Source: Trichaptum fuscoviolaceum (Eukaryota > Basidiomycota > Agaricomycetes > Hymenochaetales > Trichaptaceae). From it: 64,000 nucleotides of DNA. This document shows, piece after piece, positions 37,628 through 53,836 of this stretch. The position numbers and the translations under genes are program-made. The stretch spans positions 1,738,707 to 1,802,706 of the forward strand of contig CAJSYZ010000008.1 of assembly GCA_910574455.1 (NCBI GenBank), in the 5' to 3' direction. The notes beneath the pieces were generated by a model. That model did no database searches. It was not told the origin of the DNA and was given only the letters and a program-made list of their open reading frames with translations. Numbering within the stretch: the stretch's first letter is position 1; each line of letters opens with the position of its first letter.

Positions 37628-40600
37628 ATGTCATTCTCGGGCACACCGTTAGGTCAAGGCAGACGTCTCGATCATCAAACGTTTTTGAAGGGTGGATCTC
37701 AGACAACTACCATACATTCACCTCCCCGACGAGTTGCTATAAATCCGCCAGCTTCCTACGCGTACGGGTGAGTTGTATTTTCTCCGCCCCTCCCCCTTCG
37801 GCTTCCGGCGCGATGCTATCATACGCCTATCCGTTCACTCGCTCACAATGTAAAACTCCTTGTAGGGCTCCGAATTACGAACCTCAATCGCCCAGCAAAT
37901 CCCCCTCTCCCAGATCTCGTCGGGCGCAGAATTCCCGGACTGTCGACGACGTCTCTCGCGACGAAGACGATAATATCTTATCCCGCTACACCCAACTGAA
38001 GCAACGTAACGACGAACTTGCTAGTAGACCTGGTGGCCCTGGTATAATCACGACCCCACCCCAACCGTCTCTGGCCTCAGCAAAAGGTACCTCGGTCAAC
38101 ATTGCCAGCGCATTTTTTCAGGCGGCATCCTCGTACACCACGACGGCTTCTACCACTGCAATGAGTACCTCAAGTAAATGGACGAATAAGCAGCATGTAC
38201 CAAGGAGTACCTCAGTCGAGTATGAACAGCAAGCGCAATCAACAAGCCACCGCAGGCTTGCTCCCCCACCAAGCAGGACTGGATCCAGACTGGGGGCTTC
38301 GAAACCGAACTCAAGGGCCTCAGCCAGAGGCTCTGACATTGAAAATGAGCGCTCTGGTGAATCTTTTGGTCTCAATGGTAGAGCGAAAAGCCCTTTCGAT
38401 ATCATGGCGGATGTTGCTTCAGGTGTCATGAAACCCGTGGCTACCATACTCATGAGGCAGCGATCGCAAGAACCAGAGGGCGTTCAATCGAGACAGGGCA
38501 CGGATGCGACGCTGGTCGCGCAGAATAACAATAGCGGAAGCTACGATTATGCAGATGAGGAAGAGGAGGTTGAGCGGATGGAAAGAGCGTCGAAGCGAAA
38601 CACTGCCGCTTCACAAGCACCGAGGCGCGGTCGCATCTCAACAGACAACATGGCGTACCGCCCCACGACATCCGAAGTCGAGGATGAGTCGGAAGAGGAT
38701 GAGGATGGACGGAAAGGTCGCAGGAGACGGAAGAAGAAGGCGGATTCCTCGGCAGGGCTGCTCCAGAATTTACCGAAAGTGAACTATGACAAACGAAAGA
38801 GAAGACGAGGAAGGACTGGACGCCCCGGTGAAGAGGGCGAAGAGGCTAGTGATGAAGAGCAGGATCAAATCAGCGAAGAGGTTAGCAGTTCTTTATCACC
38901 TACTTGTTTACGTCCACTGAATGTCTTTTCTAGCAATCTTTGCGTTCTGGATCCATATCTGGTGGAGCTATTCCTCCGCCAGGACGGAATTCTGTCCCCC
39001 CTGAACCCCACAGCTACAGCTATGGTGGCCCAACGGACGACTCGAATCTCGAACAGGGCCTTGAATCGATACCAGAGGCTGACGAATTCAATGCTGATGG
39101 CGCTGAAGAGAAAGAACATCGTTATGGGGAGAGACCTAAACCCCGTCCGCGTTCTCGCTCACGATCTCGTGTTAGAAAGACGAAGAGCTTCTCGATAGGA
39201 AAGCTCCTTGGCGACGTCGTCAGAATTGCAATTCAAGCTGTTCGGGCAGTTATTATCTCGATCCTCCAGGTTATTGCGATGCTAACTCTCATCTGCGGCA
39301 AGACCTTGGGAAAGATTCTGGACATTACAGTTGTGCGACCCACATCTGCTCTGCGGAGAATAGGTATAGCTTCGTTCGGCAAGTATGTGATTGTCATCGG
39401 TTGTCTCGTCCTATCGTATATGGCCCTTAAGCACCCTGGCTTCAACATCGCACCCCCTAAACGCAACCCGTCTTGGACAGCTCCTTCTTATCCCCCCGGG
39501 ACTGTCGATGAACTTACTACCCGTCTATTGCAACTGGAGAATATGATTGCGGACCTTCGTGCTGAACGGGAATCAGAGCATATGCAACTCGGGACCGACA
39601 TTCGCAAGGTGCACGAGGTCGCGTACAAGGTTGGACAGCTTGAGACACGGGTGGACAAGGAAGTTCTTCGTGCCCAGGAGGACACTCGTGTCGCAACTTT
39701 TAAGGGCCTCGAAAGCTTACAGCGGGATATACGATCGTTGCAGAGCCAACAGTCGGAGATTGCCCAGAGCACAGGCCGACCAGAAGGTCCAAGCAAGGAC
39801 GAGGAAGCTCGAGCAAAGCTGCAAGCTTTGGAAAATCGTTTAGGGTCGTTTGAAGGCGGTGTGAAGGAGGCGGTAGACCTTGCGCAAAATGCTGCAAAGG
39901 CTGCAGCTGCCGCTGGTTCAGCGGTCTCTGGATCTGGAGCGTCCTGGTGGAATAAGATCGGTCCAGGCAGTACTTCGGGTATCACCATCAAATCCACGGA
40001 CGGCCAGGATGTCACCTCGCTCATCGGTACAGTCGTAGACCGAACTGTACAACAGTATGTGGCGAAGGATTACGTTGCGCGTGTCGACTATGCTCTCAAC
40101 TCAGGTGGCGCGGGTGTTATCCCTTCCCTGACATCACCGTCACTAGAAGTGCGACCTACTTATTTCTTCGGACTCGTCTCAGGCAGCCCGGTCTTCGCAC
40201 ATTCGCCAGTATACGCCCTCCATCATGAAACCACACTCGGTTATTGCTGGCCTTTCGCTGGCTCGAAAGGCTCGCTGGGTGTCAAGCTCGCCCGTCGTGT
40301 GTATATGGAAGACGTGACGATCGACCACGTCGCGAGCGATGTTGCGCACGACCTGCGGCCTGCACCACGGCACATGGAGGTATGGGGGCTTGTTGAAGGT
40401 CAAGACAACTTCGCGAAATACCAGGAATACCTTGACAAGAAAGAACAGGCCCGGAAAGACGCGGAGAGTGATGGGCAATCACTACCCGAAGAGCCGACTC
40501 GCCCATCAATGCTGCCGAAGAGCCACCCTTACATGCGTGTTGCGAGCTTCATGTACGATGCCCGAGGATCGAACAATGTTCAAATGTTCCCCGTGCTTGA

Positions 40601-40742
40601 GGAGGTACGGGAGCTGGGAATTGACTTCGGTCTCATCGTCCTTGTGATCAACAGCAACTGGGGCGATCAAGAATTCACGTGCCTTTACCGTTTCCGTGTC
40701 CATGGAACTCCCGCTGGCGAAGTCCTCGCCCTCGATCCATAG
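37628..40742 (+). CDS. sad1: SUN-domain (Sad1/UNC-84) nuclear envelope protein
   Basis: Inner nuclear membrane component of the LINC complex, which links chromatin to the spindle pole body and cytoskeleton. Three exons, 37628-37767, 37866-38880 and 38934-40742, sum to 2,964 bases, 987 residues. Order: disordered Ser/Arg-rich nucleoplasmic region with acidic-basic clusters, amphipathic/hydrophobic helices near VRIAIQAVRAVIISILQVIA, a transmembrane helix YVIVIGCLVLSYMAL, a luminal coiled coil (ELTTRLLQLENMIADL onward), and the SUN domain. The SUN domain reads YCWPFAGSKGSLGVKLARRV, then the DHVASDVAHDLRPAPRHMEV segment, EVWGLVEGQDN, and EFTCLYRFRVHG at the end. It is larger than the yeast homologues because of the N-terminal region. 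The start is the first ATG of the open frame. Confidence 0.92.
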
Positions 40743-41231
40743 ATAACCTCCACCCTTTTCTCATCGATCCTCAACCGCCCTCGATCCTTTATACGCCATC
40801 ATCCGCACTCTCCTTTTCAATCTCTCATCTCTATGTTCACGAGCATGTCACGACCCTCTGCGTTCAGCATATCCATCCTTTTTTTCTTTCTTTTATCGCA
40901 GTATTTACATATTGGGCTAACGGCTTAATCTCAATTATTACCCTCTGTCTTCGCTCGTGTCATGTTATCCTTGCTGTCTTTTTTTTTCTTCCTTTTCTAT
41001 ATCCTTTGTCTTTCCTTCCGGCTTTGCTCCGTATTCCTCCTCACTTAATTATTACCACGTCCATTGCTTCTCGTGTCACTCAATATCGGCTCTCTTCATA
41101 GACCAGCAGTTCCCTCGCGCATGTGTGCAATTGGCATGTAATCTACTAATACAAACACTGTTTTCAAAATGATACTCAAAATTTTCCATATTTTTTCCTT
41201 GGAAAGATTCGACGTCAGTCTTTGGTCGTCC
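40743..41231. other. Convergent 3' flanks, T-rich
   Basis: The 3' flank of the SUN gene has long T runs (40,880-40,890; 40,978-40,990) typical of fungal terminators. No gene. Confidence 0.5.
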
Positions 41232-43036
<1,805 letters not shown>

Positions 43037-43372
43037 GACTAAATGCGAGAGCTGGTGAATAGAACGAGAGATCTGTCTGAATGGTGGGAGTAGCATTCAA
43101 GAATCGAGTCGAGATTGCCTCGGTGAATGCCGAAGATTGGCAAAAGAAACACACCAGAACCTCAAACGCGATATTTGTCGATTTTATTCTTGCTTTCCAA
43201 GGCTCTAAGCTATATGTACAAACAGACTGAAAGAAACCAAATGCATAAGGCCTGAGATTCGCAAACAAATCAGAAAGGTCAGACCTGAAGAAGGCAAACG
43301 TTAATAAATCAGGAGGCACTGAGATTTTGTACGATCAAATCTCTTTTTGAGGTGTCAGGAAAGTGAAAACAT
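43037..43372. other. Promoter of the iminopeptidase gene and 3' flank of ILV5
   Basis: No gene seen. A 130-codon minus-strand ORF overlapping this region (43,319-42,927) is an artefact crossing the first intron of the iminopeptidase gene. Confidence 0.45.
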
Positions 43373-44752
43373 CTACTGCGGCTTGTAGTCAGGGCGCAGA
43401 GAACGGACAGTCTTTCCGGCACGCCACATCTCCTGGTCATTAATTTCCTTAAGCTCCTTCTCGAGGTCCTGGCGGTAAGTCTTGCGACCGTTGAACTCGA
43501 GAGAGTTCTTGGTCTCCGTGCCGTTCTTCACGCTCTCGTAGAGCGCCTCGAAGACGGGTAAGTTAGCCTTCTCAAAGATGGGCGCCCAGTCGAGAGCTCC
43601 CCGCCGAGCGGTGGTAGAGCAGGCGGCGTACATGTAGTCCATTCCGTGCTGGCCGATGAGCGGGAAGAGCGACTGCGTCGCCTCCTCCACGGTCTCGTTG
43701 AAAGCCTCAGAGGGAGAGTGACCGTTCGCGCGGAGGACCTTGTACTGCGCGAGGAACATGCCCTCTGCAAATTGAATATAAACAAAGCTATTGCTGACCC
43801 TGATCGGAATTAATACTTACGAATACCGCCCATCAGGACACCACGCTCGCCGTACAAGTCGGAGTAGACCTCCTTCTCGAAGGTCGTCTCGTACATGTAA
43901 CCCGAGCCAATACCAACACCGATAGCAGTCGCCTTCTCAAGCGCCTTGCCGGTCACATCCTGCCAAACGGCAACGGACGAGTTGATTCCACGGCCCTCCT
44001 TGAAGAGGGTGCGGACGGTACGTCCAGAACCCTTAGGTGCGACGAGGATGACATCAACGTCCTTCGGGGGGATGACGTGCGTCAAGTCCTTGTACACGAC
44101 AGAGAAGCCGTGCGAGAAGTAGAGGGTCTTGCCCTTCGTGATGAGGGGTGCAACCGTCGGCCAGGTCTGGCTCTGCGCGGCGTCCGAGAGGAGGTTCATG
44201 ATGATCGTGCCGCGGTCAATGGCCTCCTCGATAGAGAAGAGAGTCTCGCCCGGAACCCAACCGTCCTCCTGGGCCTGCTTCCACGACTCGCCATCTTTGC
44301 GGACACCGACAATGACGTTGAGGCCGTTGTCGCGCGCGTTGAGGCCCTGGCCATGGCCTTGCGAGCCGTACCCGATAAGCGCAAGGGTGTCGTTCTTGAA
44401 GTACTCCTGGAGCTTCGGGAGAGGCCAGTCAGAGCGCTCGTATATCTTCTCTTCAACACCAGCGAAGTCGAGTGTCTTCACTCCACGGGTCTGTTAACAT
44501 GGTGAGTTTATGGACATGTCCACGGTCGGATTGATGAAAACGAGGAAAAATCAGCAAGTTGCTATCTATACATTGCACCATTTCAAATCATACCTGGATA
44601 GCAGCAGCTGCTCTCTTCACAGGCTGTGACGCACGCGCGAGGATCGAATACGACCTAGCAGCTGACCGCGTGAACGCAGGGACACTGCGAGGGGTGCTCC
44701 GTGTAACAGCGCGTGCAGCATTCGTAGCAGAACGAGACACAAAGGAGGCCAT
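43373..44752 (-). CDS. ILV5: Ketol-acid reductoisomerase, mitochondrial
   Basis: Second common enzyme of branched-chain amino acid synthesis: NADPH- and Mg-dependent conversion of acetolactate and acetohydroxybutyrate. Three exons, 44752-44594, 44490-43821 and 43764-43373, sum to 1,221 bases, 406 residues, normal for fungal ILV5. The N-terminal 50 residues (MASFVSRSATNAARAVTRST and on) form a Ser/Arg/Ala mitochondrial presequence, which is encoded by exon 1 alone. Catalytic domain: LALIGYGSQGHGQGLNARDN (Rossmann NADPH site), FSHGFSVVYKDL, VDVILVAPKGSGRTVR, the FEKEVYSDLYGERGVLMGGI stretch with metal-binding Asp and Glu, then FNETVEEATQSLFPLIGQHG and YAACSTTARRGALDW. Frame intact, codon use strongly C-biased at third positions, as for a highly expressed gene. 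Confidence 0.96.
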
Positions 44753-45794
44753 TGTCGTCGCGATGAATACAGATACGAGGGGAAGAAGGCGGAGTGGGGA
44801 GTGAGATGGAAGACGGAGTGAAGCCTGAGTTTTGCTCAACCAACGTCGAGTCAGTTCAAACGCTGGCCAACTTGAAAAAAATCCAATTCAGTTTTCCGTT
44901 AAGCGGTTCGGCCGAGCTTGCCCGACTTTAATGTGGAAATAAGAACTCACGGTTTAATCTTCGCGGAGATTCAAAGATAAACTCCGCCTCAGGCTTGGAC
45001 TCTGTCCCTCGTTCTCTTCTAAGGTAGACGACAGCCATTTTCATCTACCTATCACGTGATGAGTGACATGTGACAGTAACGGGGCCAAATCTTCGAAAAT
45101 AAGTAATCCGAAAAATTAAATTAAGTTTTAAAAAAATCTCTGATGACATAGAAGTAGTTATACTGCAGATATATATCGTTTCCGATGTAATCTAAATTTT
45201 TCTTACTTTTCTAGGTGATGCCGGACAGCAGGTGCTCGACTGCTGCTAACCCGGGCTCAATCCGGCCGGAGTCACGGCGGTACATCACCGGCCGGTGACT
45301 TACTCTCGGGTATTGCCGTACTTAAGCGATTATGTCATTATCCCAATATGGCAGTGTCACGTCACAGTCACGAGGCCAATTTTTGGTCCTCAATTTTCAA
45401 AACTCCGGGAAACACATAGAAAACATATTCTGATTCATTTAGGAAAAAAAAACTTTTCTCTCAAAATAACTTTCATATGAGTATCTTTTTCCCAATTTTT
45501 TTTGCATTGTTTCGTAGCTAAGGTTAATACCCACCCTTTGATAGTGCCAAAACTCTTCTTTCTTCATGTCTGGGTGAGGAGTAGGAGGCCGAAGTCTTCG
45601 TGACAAAATAAAGGTCACGTGGTGGCTGAAAAGGCATGTCGTCTACCTTACTACACCTGGCACTTTATCATCGAAAAGCACGACTTCAGTCGCATGTGCC
45701 TACATCGCGTCTATCTGGTCCGGCTTAAACAAGCTGAAGATGGTGTACTGGGCTTCCGACCTGCTCGGTTCCGGCTTGAACTTGAGTTTGTCAT
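44753..45794. other. Intergenic, A/T-rich, between ILV5 and repeat R2
   Basis: No gene supported. It contains ILV5's promoter and a strongly A/T-rich tract at about 45,100-45,210. A 14-base perfect palindrome TCACCGGCCGGTGA lies at 45,285-45,298, inside a GC-rich island. Sequence to the left of 45,795 does not match the other repeat copies, marking the edge of R2. Confidence 0.45.
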
Positions 45795-47760
45795 AGTATT
45801 ACCTTCTCGTCTTCCTTGCGCAAGAACCTGGTGGTTCGACTGTTTGTAGAACCAGGATCTTTATTGCATGGTCTATAGACATGGAAGAATGTTATCGTTG
45901 ACCTCGAGCCAGCGAGGGTGAGTGTAGTTGGTGGTGAACACTGGCACACCGCCCGATTTAGCACTGCGGTTCGCAGTTTCCTCCCCTTCACTCCCCATAA
46001 TCTTCACTACTTAGTCTATCATACCACAACAACATCTGAGAAAAATCGCTGATTTAACATCTGCTTCCAGATTCTGCCTCAAAAATCCTTGACTTACAGA
46101 CTGCAACTCATGCAACGAGTCGAATATATTGGCTTGCTCAGGGATTCGGACTTAACGCACACACGTCAAAATGACCAGGATAAAAGCGTATATTCCTGGA
46201 TATCCCTTGCCCATTGAAGGGAGGATGTGGATGAAAACCTGCGCCACGTTCGGGGGGATAACCAGCACCCGAACTTGCCCGTCTGGGTCTTGCTGGTCGC
46301 AGGAGGACGGCCTTGGTTGCCCCAAGTCCGCACTAAACCATCCCGACAGCGAGTATTGGACTCGCTGCCACCGCCATCCAGGGTGCACTTTACACTACAC
46401 TGTCGTTACACAAAGTCTACGCCTTGCCCATTGAAGGGAGGATATGGATGTACGCCTGCGCCAGTTTGGGGATAACCGACACCCAAAGGAATTGTTGGCG
46501 CAGGAGGACGGCGTTGGTTTCCCCGCAGCCGCCACTTAACAATCCCGACAGCAAGAGTCGGACTTGCTGCCACCACCATCCAGGGAGAACGATACAGGAG
46601 ATGGGAAGATGATGGGCGTCTCTTGCGCAACAAAATCTTGAAGCACGCATATCTTGAGGCACACCAAGTCATAATCTTGAGGCACACACGTCTCCACGAA
46701 AGTGGCTGGCACCGGAGTGTGACTGGCACGACTCGTCGGCCTTACCGCCCTCGCACTGCCGTGACGCAGAGGAACACCTGTCTAAACGACCGGAGCGAGC
46801 GCAACACATAGCTACGCTGCCATGGGCCGAAGGTGTCATGCGTATATAAACGAACGGGGAGGGCGCACCAAGTGGCAACACTCACTGTCCTGCCGACCGC
46901 GATGACCGACTGACGCTCACTGCGATTACAGCAGGGTTTTGCGCGGGGAGTCGGTGGTCCTCCCTCACGAGCTGCGGGTATCGGAGGGCCATTGGCGTAT
47001 GTGGACGGTGTGTACTCACTTGGATGAAGGGCTCCCGGAGGCTGCGAGCCACATATGTCCTGTCGACCAGTTACGTTCGGCTTACATCCCACGTCCCAGC
47101 CGCGCCAGGAACGTGAGTCTCAGGGAGGAAAGCGCGGTGGCACCATACCATCCCTGAGAGCTGCGAGGGCAAGAGGGTCATTGACGTCGTGGACTGTGGA
47201 CTGCTAGCCATCCGTAATAGAAGCCCAGAGGAAGAAACGTTGCGGGATGGCGGACGATTTGTCGGGTCGTTGTCGAGTGGTGGTGGATGCCGGTCAAGAC
47301 GAGCTGGGGTGGAGACGTGCTGGGGGCGTCCTTTTATGCCTTTCGAGAGGTGGCTGGGCAGCAGGTCACGTTTTGGGTGTCTCGTCTTGTTCTCGTCGTG
47401 GTTGAGACCGAAATGAGCAACCTCAATACGCCACCTATCTTCTCGCCATACCTACTATGCAGTGTATGCACCCTGAGGCTCGCCATCAGAAAGTCTTGAC
47501 GCGACCCTCATTCCTTGGACCTCTTTGACTCTAACCGTATTGCCTCCGTGCTCTTGTTCTGAAAGAGGTCGATGTTATCGATTTGGCACCACTCTGAAAT
47601 GCGTCTGAAAGCGGCGCGCTAAGCCGTTATTGGGCTCCCGCGTTTGACGTTCCGTGCTGTCCTGTTTTCACCTTGTTCAAGTTTACATCTGTCTAAAAGG
47701 ATGTACTTGTCCTTATCCTGTGTATTTCAAAATGCGACCTCGAGGCAACCCTTATCACTT
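45795..47760 (-). repeat. Dispersed repeat copy R2
   Basis: Same family as R1 and R3, and in the same orientation as R3, with which it shares long runs of identity (46,200-46,700 with 60,100-60,600). It holds two tandem sub-units (46,190-46,390 and 46,420-46,590), the GTGCCTCAAG-type array near 46,640-46,690 (reverse strand), and a TATATAAA at 46,843-46,850 in the plus-strand sense. It lies immediately inside the right arm, a position with no repeat in the left arm. ORFs up to 116 codons here are not conserved in frame between copies. Confidence 0.78.
46843..46850 (+). promoter_or_regulatory. TATA-like motif inside the repeat family
   Basis: TATATAAA, also at 56,408-56,415 in R5 and changed to TATATGAA in R3 (about 60,737). 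The flanks CATGCG and CGAACGGG are conserved around it. It could be the core promoter of an LTR-like element; inference only. Confidence 0.35.
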
Positions 47761-48413
47761 GCCAGTCTAACGACAATTCGGGGTTGATATGCACCACTAT
47801 ACTTTTGCTTGTATGAAAGATTCTGCTCTCGGAGATCTGTTTGAGACCGGTAGTAGATGCTCGACTTCCAGTATCCCTTCCAACATTGCCTGATTCCATA
47901 TCTAGTCTCATAATCGTGCACCCCTTAAGACCGCGGAGCTTGATATGAATGTGTTGCATAGATTCGGCCAACAAATCCTACCGAGCCTGAGTGGCACGAG
48001 TTTCGGGACATGGGCGCTTAGCACTTCACAGGGCTCTCGATGCTGTCGACGACGAGCGCAGCACAAAGCGGTGCGGCAACGCGATTCAGTTCCTCATCCA
48101 TCTACTTCGTTCACTACCCAATGCCCCAAAGATACCGGAGACTCAATTGGTAATTCGATCACCTGCATATACTACATATAATTGTCGGATGCTATGCATC
48201 ACTTGACCAACTTCTTCAATACCGCGATATCCAATTCGGATAGTATGCATCACTTGTTCAACTTCCTCAATGCCACGATATACCCAATTGACAATGGCGC
48301 GTGTCCGGGGCGGACATAAATTCGCAGAGAGGATCGCGTGAGTGCTCTACGTGCTCGTCGTCGACACACCGTACTCGCAGGTTTCGAAGGATCGTCCAGA
48401 CAGACTCTGCAGA

Positions 48414-50558
48414 ATGCCTCTGATCAAGTCTAAGTTCCCAGCGCTCCCAGCGCTCCCGCCGATGAACGTGCACACGTTCATATTTGAGAACGCGCCTGGC
48501 AACCTGGTGCCAGACGATCACGTCTTGTACGTTGATGGATTAACGGGTGAGACGCGTACGAAGAGAGCGTTCATCGAGAGGGTGCGCGACGCTGCTACTG
48601 CGCTCGCAGCTCCCGTTGCAGATGGCGGCTTGGGTCTGAGCTTCGGAGCAAGACCATCAAAGGAGATGGTTGCGGTCTTCTCCCCTAATTGCCTGGTGAG
48701 ATCAGCGCTGTCCTGGTCGTCCAGCTGTTAATCTATCCTCAGGACTATGCGGTCGTGGTACATGCATGTCTTGCCCTTACAGTGCCTTTTGCGCTTCTTC
48801 CGAGCAATCCTACGACTTCGGAGTTGGTGTATCTGCTGGAAAAATCGAAGGCAACTTGCTTCTTCGTGCACCCGAAGGTGCTGAAACAGGCCCTGGACGC
48901 GGCTAAGAAAGTTGGCTTTCCGAGTGACCAGATCTACCTCTTTGGTGGGCAGGACAAAGCGCTGAATAAGCTCCCGGACTTGGCGTCTTTGATTGCTCAT
49001 GTCAAGAAGAACAACTTGCGGAGACAGCCAATTGTATGCCCTCCTAAAAACACTCTAGCGTACCTCGTCTTCTCCAGTGGAACGAGCGGAATGCCAAAAG
49101 GTGTGCAAACATTTGTTTTCTTCTTTTCTTGTCAATAATTTTTTTTCAGGTGTTATGATCTCCCATGACAACCTCATCATCTCGATGCTACAAATGATTG
49201 TCTCAGCCGAGGAAACCGTTGCCCAACATGGTGTAAGTTGAGCAAGCAAATGGCGCCCTAAGCGAATGTTCACCTCAAACTTACTGTAGCCTCCACCGCC
49301 TGGTCCGACTCCTGTGTGGCTAGTTTTTTTGCCGATTTATCACTCATATGGGCTGCACTATACGCTCTTCCGGTGGGTGGCTTTGATGTCACTCTGAACA
49401 GCATTCTGACTCCTCTGTGTAGACCCCTTCTGACGCCGAATACGCTCGTGGTTCTTCCGCGTTGGAACATTGATGACGCCTTGAAGGCTATTTCCAGGTA
49501 ACAACATTCCAGCCAATCTACATATGGTCACTGAGGATTTGCAGACACAAAATCACGCATATACCATTCGTGCCCTCCATCGTGCATCAACTCGTGCATT
49601 CGCCCAAGACAGAGAAAGCAGATCTCTCAAGTGTCCTGTGGGCAGGATGCGGCGCCGCGTACCTTCCACCTGCTTTGAACGAGAAAGCGAGAAGGCTTTT
49701 CGGAATCACAGAACCGTTACTAGAGGGGTACGGACTCTCGGAAGCTGTCAGCCTTTCTGCGTATGTTTTCATTCAGTCATTGACCGTAGCATAGACTATT
49801 GCAACGCTATTCCGCACTGTGAGTGATATGTTTGGCGTCCCCCCTGTGCCTAGAAGCACTGGGACCCTCCTGCCTGGCTACGAAGCAAGGATCGTCAGGG
49901 ACGATGGCTCGGAAGCAGACTACAACGAGGCTGGGGAGCTCTGGCTTAAATGTCAGTGGATATAACTCTATCCGCTATTGGGTTCGGTGCTCACCTTCTG
50001 GCAGGTGGAACTGTGGCCATGGGATATTGGAATGACGAAAAGGCGACGAGAGAGACATTCTTGCCGGGTGGTTGGCTGCGCACTGGCGATCGATTCCGCG
50101 TGGACGAAACCGAAACTTTTTAGTTCGTGTATTGCCCTCATTCGCCCCCTCCTGTACTTACCTTCCTTGCACCCAGCTATGAAGACCGCATGAAGGACAC
50201 ACTGAAGATCTCAGGCGCGCAAGTTGCGCCGGCGGAGATCGAGAAGACGATACTCGCGCAGCCGGACGGTCTGGTCGACGACGTGGCCGTCGCTGGGGTC
50301 TCGGGCGGGCGCTTCTCAGACGAGCGTGTCCCGCGCGCGTGGATCGTCCTCAGCGCAAAGGGCAAGCAGCTTGGGGAGAAGGAGGTAAAGAAACGTGTGG
50401 AGGACTATACCAAGGAGCATTTGAGCCGATACAAGTGGATTACAGGCGGGATTGAGGTCGTTGACGAGATACCGAAGAATCCGGGCGGGAAGACGTTGAG
50501 GAGGGTGCTGGTTGATGCGTATGAGAAGAAGGCGAAGAAAGTGAAGGCGAAGCTTTGA
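48414..50558 (+). CDS. Acyl-CoA synthetase / 4-coumarate-CoA-ligase-like AMP-binding enzyme (right copy)
   Basis: Paralogue of 14,767-16,953. Nine exons: 48414-48695, 48743-49100, 49150-49232, 49290-49372, 49423-49497, 49545-49746, 49795-49951, 50005-50122 and 50177-50558. They sum to 1,740 bases, 579 residues. Motifs: LVFSSGTSGMPKGVMISH, LPIYHSYGLHYTLFR, LLEGYGLSEA, WLRTGDRFRVDE and RMKDTLKISGAQVAP. The A10 motif reads PKNPGGKTLRR; Ser became Gly but the catalytic Lys is kept. Upstream of the ATG the left copy has an extra in-frame start that is lost here through a small insertion. Differences from the left copy are mostly silent or conservative, so both are likely functional. Substrate unknown; its steady linkage to an AMACR-like gene suggests branched or xenobiotic acyl-CoA handling, which is inference. 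Confidence 0.92.
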
Positions 50559-50776
50559 GCTTGGAATACTGTATTTTTGCTGTGGATGTAAAATATTTAT
50601 GTACAATGTATCTATCACTGAAGTTTATAGAGCTACCCATCTCGTGCACGTCTAAGTCAGCACCACTCCCACCATGACACAACTCCAACGTCGCCCTCAC
50701 CATCCACTAACATCGCGCTCGCTACCTAGTGCCTCCTTCCATAGTGTCTAGCTCACAGATCTCCCGCCTAGCCACG

Positions 50777-53195
<2,419 letters not shown>

Positions 53196-53836
53196 ACGTT
53201 GTTAAGCGTCTCTATTTAAAGACATCATGAAGACCTACATGATTATATTAACTTCTTTCATCTAATGATCAGTTTCGGGAAAACAAGGCAAGCGACAAAT
53301 AGAGAGGCGTTGGGAATTCGAAGAGCGCGAGTTAGAACGAGGTACTGGGCAATGATTACTTCCATTATGATTAGTTGCGGGTTGAAGACGAAAAAGCCTT
53401 TGGAACTCGACGATCTGGGACGAAAACGAGGTATTGGGGTGTTAATTTATTTATACAACAGCGGGAAGACGATCTGTGTATGCTTGGATACATCAAGATG
53501 CATCACTTTGTTCTCAAGTTTTCAGGTTGTTTGATCTTTGGACGATAACAAGTGTGCGCCTGACCATCCAGTTTTCTTACCAACGTTAGAGAAGAGAAAG
53601 AGAGTTTACAGGTCGGCGGCGTTACGGTACCGGGAAGCCGCGATCGACGTCTCCTCCTCCGATCATATGATTGTGAATGAATTTCCCACGCAGGCTTTAC
53701 TCTTCTCGGCTTCCATTGCCGAACCTTCTCTTACTTCCTACCATGACCGCAGCCTCATGGACTGAGCTTTGCAACTTATAAAGGTGCTTAACCTGCTACT
53801 CGATGAACTGGAAGTGTTTCTAACGCATCCTCGGCT
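53196..53836. other. Intergenic between SelO and AMACR-like genes (right copy)
   Basis: Equivalent of 11,473-12,135. The 3' 300 bases are almost unchanged between the arms (one difference in the 75-codon ORF 53,538-53,765). No gene is proposed. Confidence 0.4.
53776..53783 (+). promoter_or_regulatory. Probable TATA box of the right AMACR-like gene
   Basis: TTATAAAG, about 55 bases before the ATG at 53837. Same motif and spacing as in the left copy. Confidence 0.45.

Noticed and set aside
45200..45300. Possible tRNA because of a GGGCTCAATCC-like B-box
   Set aside because: I could not fold a cloverleaf with acceptor and anticodon stems around it. No tRNA, rRNA or CRISPR array was seen anywhere in the window.
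50729..50776. Upstream extension of SelO beginning PPSIVSSSQ
   Set aside because: It starts only with GTG. The first ATG in frame is 50777 (14548 in the left copy).
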